The notes under the pieces are model-generated. The model was not told the DNA's origin. It worked only from the letters and a program-made list of their open reading frames with translations, and made no database searches. Made by a program: the position numbers and the translations under genes. A stretch of 64,000 nt of DNA. Origin: Candidatus Pantoea formicae. Lineage in GTDB: Bacteria > Pseudomonadota > Gammaproteobacteria > Enterobacterales > Enterobacteriaceae. Below, piece after piece: positions 60,591 through 64,000 of this stretch; position 1 is the first letter of the stretch; every line of letters begins with the position of its first letter. The stretch covers positions 124,001-188,000 of the forward strand of contig NZ_VWXD01000006.1 of the NCBI RefSeq assembly GCF_011752625.1, read 5' to 3'.

Positions 60591-62660
60591 ATGCTTCCTT
60601 CAAAAGTCGTACGTCATAAAGCAGGACGCTTTGTACCTGTTCTTCTCGCTGGACTGATTTTAGCCGCATGTAGCGGTCAGGGGCCGCAGCAAACCTCTAA
60701 CGTCAATATTCAGGGCCCTGCAACAGGCCGATCTGACTATTATCTGCAGCAGGTGCAGCAAAGCAGCGATGATAGCAAGACCGACTGGCAATTACTTGCC
60801 ATCCGTGCCCTGTTGAAGGAAGGAAAGTATCCGCAGGCAAACGATCAGATATCGCAACTGCCGCAACAGCTCTCCGCTGTGCAGCAGCAGGAGCTGCTGT
60901 TACTGCGTGCGCAAATGCAGATTGGTCAACAAGATTTCGGTGGTGCTCAGCAGACGCTGGGGCAGGAAAAAACCGATGGCCTCTCTGAAGATCAGCAAGT
61001 GCGCTACTACGCACTGCAAATCGCCGCAGCACAGAATCGCCCTTCTCTGGCCCTGCTGCGCGCCTATATTGCTCAGGAACCGCTGCTGAAAGGCGCCGAC
61101 CACCAGAGCAATATTGACGCCACCTGGCAAGCACTGACGCAGATGACACAAGACCAGTTGAACGCGCTGGTGATCAATGCCGATGAAAATACTCTGCAGG
61201 GCTGGCTGGATCTGTTGAACACCTGGCACACCAATAGCCAGGACCCGCAAATGCTGAAAGCCGCGATCAAAGACTGGCAAACGCGCTATCCGCAGAACCC
61301 AGGCGCGAAGTCGCTGCCTACTCAGCTCAGCCAGGTACAAAACTTCACGAAAGCTTCGACCAGCACCATCGCGCTGCTGCTGCCAGTGAATGGACAAGCA
61401 CAGGTTTTTGCCAATGCGATTCAAAAAGGCTTTAACGATGCCAAAAATGGCGTGTTAAATGCCCCAGCAGCGCAGCCCGCCCCTGCTGCAACCGATGCCA
61501 ATGCCCAGCCGTCAACACCTCAGACTGGCGCCGCCAATGCTCAGCAACCTACAGAGGCCAACGCCGCCGCTAACACGGTTGTCAGCCCGGCCATGGCGGG
61601 CAATATGCCGCCGCAGACCGAACAGTCTCAGCCCGCCGCACAACCGGCAACAGCTGCCGCTCAGCCAGACAGCAATGCGCAGGTCAAAGTGTATGACACT
61701 AGCAGCCAGCCGATTGCGCAGGTGATGCAGCAAGCCCAGCAAGATGGCGCCACTATCGTGGTCGGCCCACTGCTGAAAAACGACGTTGAATCGGTGGTTA
61801 ACAGCCAGACGCCACTCAACGTATTGGCGCTGAATGAGCCAGAACAGGTCCAGAACCATCCGAATATTTGTTATTTTGCGCTTTCTCCTGAAGACGAAGC
61901 GCGCGATGCCGCGCACCATATCTACGAGCAAGGCAAACGCCAGCCACTACTGCTGGTGCCGCGCAGCAGCTATGGCGATCGCGTCAGTAAAGCGTTCGCG
62001 CAGGAATGGCAACAGCTGGGCGGTTCCACCGTACTGCAACAACGTTTCGGTGGCGTTTCCGAGCTGAAGCAAGGTATCAATAGCGGTGCAGGTATCGCGC
62101 TGAGTGGTACACCGCTAACCGTTGAACAGCCGCAATCCGCGGGTGTAGCCATTGCGGGCCTGACCATTCCGGCGCCACAAACCAGCACACCAGCGCCAGC
62201 GGCGGATGCCAGCAGCGGTGGCAGTGTGGATGCGGTGTATATCGTGGCCAGCCAGGATGAACTGCAGCTGATTAAGCCGATGATTGCGATGCGTACCAGC
62301 AGCCGCAATAACATCGCACTGTACGCCAGCTCACGCAGTGCGCAGGCGGGTGCCGGCCCTGATTTCCGTCTGGAAATGGAGGGTCTGCAGTTCAGCGACA
62401 TTCCGCTGCTCTCCGGGAGTAATCCTGGCCTGATGCAGCAGGCGGCGAAGTCGTTTAACAACGATTATTCGCTGGTTCGTCTTTATGCGATGGGCATTGA
62501 TGCCTGGACGCTGGCGAATCACTTTAACCAGATGCGCCAAGTGCCGGGTTTTGCCATTGATGGCAATACTGGCAAACTGAGCGCCGACACGGATTGCGTG
62601 ATCAACAGGAAGTTGGCATGGAACCAGTATCGCCAGGGACAAATCGTTCCGGTGCAGTAA
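60591..62660 (+). CDS. lpoA: Penicillin-binding protein 1A activator lipoprotein LpoA
   Basis: 689 residues from the ATG at 60591 (E. coli 678); in-frame codons before it lie in the rsmI promoter region. The lipoprotein signal is FVPVLLAGLILAAC (lipobox LAAC, Cys about 27). The N-terminal TPR-like domain (about 30-270, ALLKEGKYPQANDQISQLPQ) and the C-terminal periplasmic-binding-like domain (about 390-689) are separated by an Ala/Gln/Pro-rich linker (about 290-385) that is variable in the family. It spans the periplasm from the outer membrane and stimulates PBP1A. It overlaps yraN by 43 nt. Confidence 0.95.
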   Translation: MLPSKVVRHKAGRFVPVLLAGLILAACSGQGPQQTSNVNIQGPATGRSDYYLQQVQQSSDDSKTDWQLLAIRALLKEGKYPQANDQISQLPQQLSAVQQQELLLLRAQMQIGQQDFGGAQQTLGQEKTDGLSEDQQVRYYALQIAAAQNRPSLALLRAYIAQEPLLKGADHQSNIDATWQALTQMTQDQLNALVINADENTLQGWLDLLNTWHTNSQDPQMLKAAIKDWQTRYPQNPGAKSLPTQLSQVQNFTKASTSTIALLLPVNGQAQVFANAIQKGFNDAKNGVLNAPAAQPAPAATDANAQPSTPQTGAANAQQPTEANAAANTVVSPAMAGNMPPQTEQSQPAAQPATAAAQPDSNAQVKVYDTSSQPIAQVMQQAQQDGATIVVGPLLKNDVESVVNSQTPLNVLALNEPEQVQNHPNICYFALSPEDEARDAAHHIYEQGKRQPLLLVPRSSYGDRVSKAFAQEWQQLGGSTVLQQRFGGVSELKQGINSGAGIALSGTPLTVEQPQSAGVAIAGLTIPAPQTSTPAPAADASSGGSVDAVYIVASQDELQLIKPMIAMRTSSRNNIALYASSRSAQAGAGPDFRLEMEGLQFSDIPLLSGSNPGLMQQAAKSFNNDYSLVRLYAMGIDAWTLANHFNQMRQVPGFAIDGNTGKLSADTDCVINRKLAWNQYRQGQIVPVQ

Positions 62661-63013
62661 ATCGCCAGCGCATTGGCGCTGAGCAAGAGCAGCAGGCGCG
62701 CCGCTATCTGGAGCGCGCCGGGCTGCAGTGGGTTGCCAGTAATGTGCGTTGTCGCAGTGGGGAAATTGACCTGATCATGCGCGATGCGGATTACTGGGTG
62801 TTTGTCGAAGTGCGCTATCGGCGTGATGCGCGATATGGCGGTGCGGCTGCCAGCGTGACGCGCCAGAAACAACAAAAGCTGCTGCGAACGGCCGCATTGT
62901 GGTTGCTGGCTCGCGGTGGCAGTTTTGATACGGTGAATTGCCGTTTTGACATCATCGCCATTACCGGGCGCGATCTGGAATGGCTGCCCGATGCCTTTAA
63001 TGCCGATGGATAG
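62618..63013 (+). CDS. yraN: UPF0102 nuclease-fold protein YraN
   Basis: 131 residues from the ATG at 62618 with AGGA 8 nt upstream, equal to the E. coli length; it starts inside lpoA. The restriction-endonuclease-like core is visible: SGEIDLIMRDADYWVFVEVRY (E-x-D and ExR/K residues, about 48-70) and GGAAASVTRQKQQKLLR (about 77-93). A Holliday-junction-resolvase-like nuclease has been suggested, but the role is unknown. Confidence 0.93.
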   Translation: MEPVSPGTNRSGAVNRQRIGAEQEQQARRYLERAGLQWVASNVRCRSGEIDLIMRDADYWVFVEVRYRRDARYGGAAASVTRQKQQKLLRTAALWLLARGGSFDTVNCRFDIIAITGRDLEWLPDAFNADG

Positions 63014-63027
63014 AACCAGGTGGTCTT

Positions 63028-63615
63028 GTGCAGGACAGAATTAAAGCGTGTTTTACCGAAAGTATTCAGACTCAAATCGCTGCTGCGGAGGCGCTACCCG
63101 ATGCCATTTCCCGCGCGGCTATGACGCTGGTGCAGTCGCTGCTGAACGGTAACAAAATCCTGAGCTGCGGGAATGGTGCTTCCTCGGCCAATGCCCAGCA
63201 TTTTGCCGCCAGTATGATTAATCGTTTTGAGACCGAACGCCCCAGTTTGCCTGCGCTGGCTTTGAGTGCCGATAACGTGATGCTGACGGCGATCGGTAAC
63301 GATCGTCTGCATGATGAAATTTATGCCAAGCAGGTTCGTGCGCTTGGTCAGGCCGGCGATGTTCTGCTGGCCATTTCAACCCGTGGCAACACCCGCGATA
63401 TTGTTAAAGCGGTTGAAGCTGCGGTTACCCGCGATATGACCATCGTCGCGCTGACCGGCCATGATGGCGGTGAGCTGGCGGGCCTGCTGGGTCCGCACGA
63501 TGTGGAAATTCGCATTCCGTCACATCGCAGTGCACGCATTCAGGAAATGCATATGCTGACGCTGAATTGTCTGTGTGATTTGATTGATAACACTTTGTTC
63601 CCACACCAGGAATGA
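63028..63615 (+). CDS. diaA: DnaA initiator-associating protein DiaA
   Basis: 195 residues from a GTG start (homologue MQERIKACFTESI). SIS-domain tetramer related to GmhA; it binds DnaA and promotes regular initiation at oriC. The SIS core shows LSCGNGASSANAQHFAASMI (about 52-71), LLAISTRGNTRDIVKAVEAA (about 112-131) and ALTGHDGGELAGLL. GGTGGTCTT lies upstream. It is 14 nt after yraN and before dolP. Confidence 0.95.
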   Translation: MQDRIKACFTESIQTQIAAAEALPDAISRAAMTLVQSLLNGNKILSCGNGASSANAQHFAASMINRFETERPSLPALALSADNVMLTAIGNDRLHDEIYAKQVRALGQAGDVLLAISTRGNTRDIVKAVEAAVTRDMTIVALTGHDGGELAGLLGPHDVEIRIPSHRSARIQEMHMLTLNCLCDLIDNTLFPHQE

Positions 63616-63629
63616 CTGAAGGAGCTCAA

Positions 63630-64000
63630 ATGAAAGCATTGAACGCTGTCGCCATTCTGTTAACCGCCATGCTGCTGCAAGGCTGTGTCGCCGTTGTCGC
63701 GGGCGGTGCCGCGGTAGCCACCAAAACGGCAACCGATCCGCGCACCGTCGGCACGCAAGTGGATGACGGTACGCTGGAACTGCGTGTTACTAACGCGCTG
63801 GCTAAAGATGAACAAATTAAAAACCAGGCGCGCGTCGTAGTGACCGCCTATCAGGGCAAAGTCCTGCTGACCGGTCAGTCACCGTCACCCGATCTGGCGA
63901 GCCGTGCCAAACAGATCGCCATGGGCGTAGATGGTGCGACCGAGGTGTATAACGAAATCCGCAACGGCCAGAAAGTGAGCCTGGGCACATCGTCCTCGGA
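63630..64000 (+). CDS. dolP: Outer membrane lipoprotein DolP (dual BON domains), N-terminal part
   Basis: The first 123 codons are present and the frame runs off the right edge. AAGGAGCTCAA precedes the ATG. The lipoprotein signal (MKALNAVAILLTAMLLQGC, Cys about 19) is followed by the first BON domain (about 46-112, LELRVTNALAKDEQIKNQAR and GKVLLTGQSPSPDLASRAKQ). DolP (YraP) maintains outer membrane integrity and helps BAM function. It is the usual neighbour of diaA. Confidence 0.95.
   Translation, partial: MKALNAVAILLTAMLLQGCVAVVAGGAAVATKTATDPRTVGTQVDDGTLELRVTNALAKDEQIKNQARVVVTAYQGKVLLTGQSPSPDLASRAKQIAMGVDGATEVYNEIRNGQKVSLGTSSS

Overview
The window is a chromosomal segment from a gamma-proteobacterium of the order Enterobacterales, most likely the Erwiniaceae (Pantoea, Erwinia or a close relative). 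The evidence is near-complete protein identity by eye to Escherichia coli homologues together with their gene order: glnE-ygiF-ygiM-cca-uppP-folB-plsY-tsaD-rpsU-dnaG-rpoD-mug-ileX, then fadH-rlmG-ygjP, ygjR-alx-sstT-uxa/exu-yqjA-mzrA-yqjCDEKFG, and finally rnpB-rsmI-lpoA-yraN-diaA-dolP. The genus is an inference; no species-level marker was tested.

Layout. 1-12.1 kb is core: nitrogen regulation (glnE), triphosphatase (ygiF), tRNA CCA addition, undecaprenyl phosphate recycling, folate and phospholipid synthesis, the t6A enzyme tsaD and the macromolecular-synthesis operon rpsU-dnaG-rpoD, with two structured intergenic RNA/DNA elements. 12.1-15.2 kb holds a periplasmic binding protein, mug, and a TetR-type regulator divergent from a short-chain dehydrogenase with two palindromic operators, ending at the tRNA-Ile(CAU) gene ileX.

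15.19-21.7 kb is a small integrated element bounded by 51-bp direct repeats of the ileX 3' half. It is the remnant of a P2/186-type prophage: intact integrase and 186-like CI, a chimeric reading frame joining the start of cox to the end of tail gene D, and an ogr activator gene broken by one nonsense codon. This shows that one internal deletion removed nearly all lytic genes. What remains is accessory cargo: a putative toxin/immunity pair beside ogr, and, between int and the right attachment site, a membrane-anchored coiled-coil protein and a HEPN-motif protein that are candidates for anti-phage or abortive-infection functions.

22-35 kb is a mosaic of accessory chromosomal genes: mgtC with a structured leader, a HAD phosphatase, ddlA, an array of REP-like palindromes in a 47-bp tandem period, a membrane diguanylate cyclase, a SulP transporter, an e(P4)-type acid phosphatase lipoprotein, a laccase-domain (PgeF-like) protein and the idnDOT L-idonate/gluconate operon with a strong CRP site. 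A probable small RNA or attenuated leader with its own promoter and terminator lies upstream of fadH. 35.6-56.4 kb returns to conserved order: fadH, rlmG, ygjP, a ClC channel with CBS domains, ygjR, the alx manganese riboswitch and alx, sstT, the hexuronate regulon (uxaCBA, exuT, exuR with three shared operator boxes) and the yqj envelope-stress cluster.

56.5-59.2 kb holds mdtI, a frameshifted mdtJ and an AT-rich pair (DUF4056-like protein plus membrane-anchored partner) that looks like an effector/immunity module. The window ends in the conserved rnpB-rsmI-lpoA-yraN-diaA-dolP block.
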